64,000 bases of DNA, taken from NCBI RefSeq assembly GCF_000834655.1, contig NZ_JXQQ01000047.1, positions 38,271 to 102,270 of the forward strand. The letters are read 5' to 3'. Positions 63,959 to 64,000 of this stretch are shown piece by piece. Source of the stretch: Variovorax paradoxus (GTDB lineage Bacteria; Pseudomonadota; Gammaproteobacteria; Burkholderiales; Burkholderiaceae_C). The position numbers and the translations under genes were made by a program. Each line of letters starts with the position of its first letter. Positions within the stretch are counted from its first letter, which is position 1. The notes below the pieces were generated by a model. It saw nothing but the letters and a program-made list of their open reading frames with translations. It had not been told where the DNA came from and did no database searches.

Positions 63959-64000
63959 GACGGCGGTCGATTCGAGCACTGCGCTTGTCCGAGCGCCGCG

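Overview
The window is a 64 kb piece of a GC-rich (roughly two thirds G+C) betaproteobacterial chromosome. Gene content and order point to Burkholderiales, family Comamonadaceae, most likely Variovorax or a close relative; this is inferred from the genes, not from a database search. The pieces that suggest it are cyoABCD-SURF1-regBA, PHP/EamA/YrdC/M50/trpS, radC-fkpB-ispH-serS, pit next to ppk2, and a urea transporter. Coding density is high and no gap between genes exceeds about 210 bases. I saw no insertion sequence, prophage, CRISPR array or rRNA operon.

Layout. (1) 1-12774, minus strand: a selenium and formate dehydrogenase operon, in transcription order a small lipoprotein, fdnG (with an in-frame UGA read as selenocysteine), fdnH, fdnI, fdhE, selA, three unusual genes (an acyl-CoA-dehydrogenase-fold flavoprotein, a signal-less PhnD-like protein, a TusA-like/ferritin-like diiron fusion), then selB running off the left edge. 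(2) 12973-22708: an FtsX-type permease, an AAA ATPase, two LysR regulators facing an MFS exporter and two short-chain dehydrogenases, and slyX. (3) 22814-32052: hlyIII, the redox two-component pair regA/regB, SURF1 and cyoDCBA (bo3 quinol oxidase) on the minus strand, with a divergent MFS gene. (4) 32140-37395: a HAD phosphatase, a small unknown protein, and a complete polar amino-acid ABC transporter operon ending in a 2-oxoglutarate-type oxygenase. (5) 37560-45988: fabV, a truncated haemoglobin and a ferredoxin-reductase-like flavoprotein, smr and radC, fkpB-(tandem-repeat mini ORF)-ispH-PLP dehydratase, serS and tRNA-Ser(CGA). (6) 46131-54767: a degenerate response regulator, a YvlD-like membrane protein, a shortened VOC protein, a histidine kinase and NarL-type regulator pair, then the trpS/M50/YrdC/EamA/PHP operon. 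(7) 54866-64000: a ZntB/CorA-like transporter, pit and ppk2 around a probable Pho box, an esterase, an EmrB-type exporter behind a near-perfect 29-bp palindrome, a MazG-like protein, an exported TPR protein and urtA.

How it works together. The first operon makes a membrane-bound, periplasm-facing formate dehydrogenase (alpha, beta, gamma), its maturation factor FdhE, and two of the selenocysteine insertion factors (SelA, SelB). Electrons from formate would enter the quinone pool, which the bo3 oxidase in region 3 can drain, with RegBA as a likely redox sensor. selC and selD are not in this window.

The most interesting candidate for an undescribed system is the three-gene cassette inside the sel operon (1814-4983): a TusA-fold domain without its cysteine fused to a complete-looking diiron ferritin-like domain, an SBP-fold protein with no export signal, and an acyl-CoA-dehydrogenase-fold protein in which the usual catalytic glutamate position is not Glu. 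Dispersed palindromic repeats of at least three families occupy several intergenic spaces.
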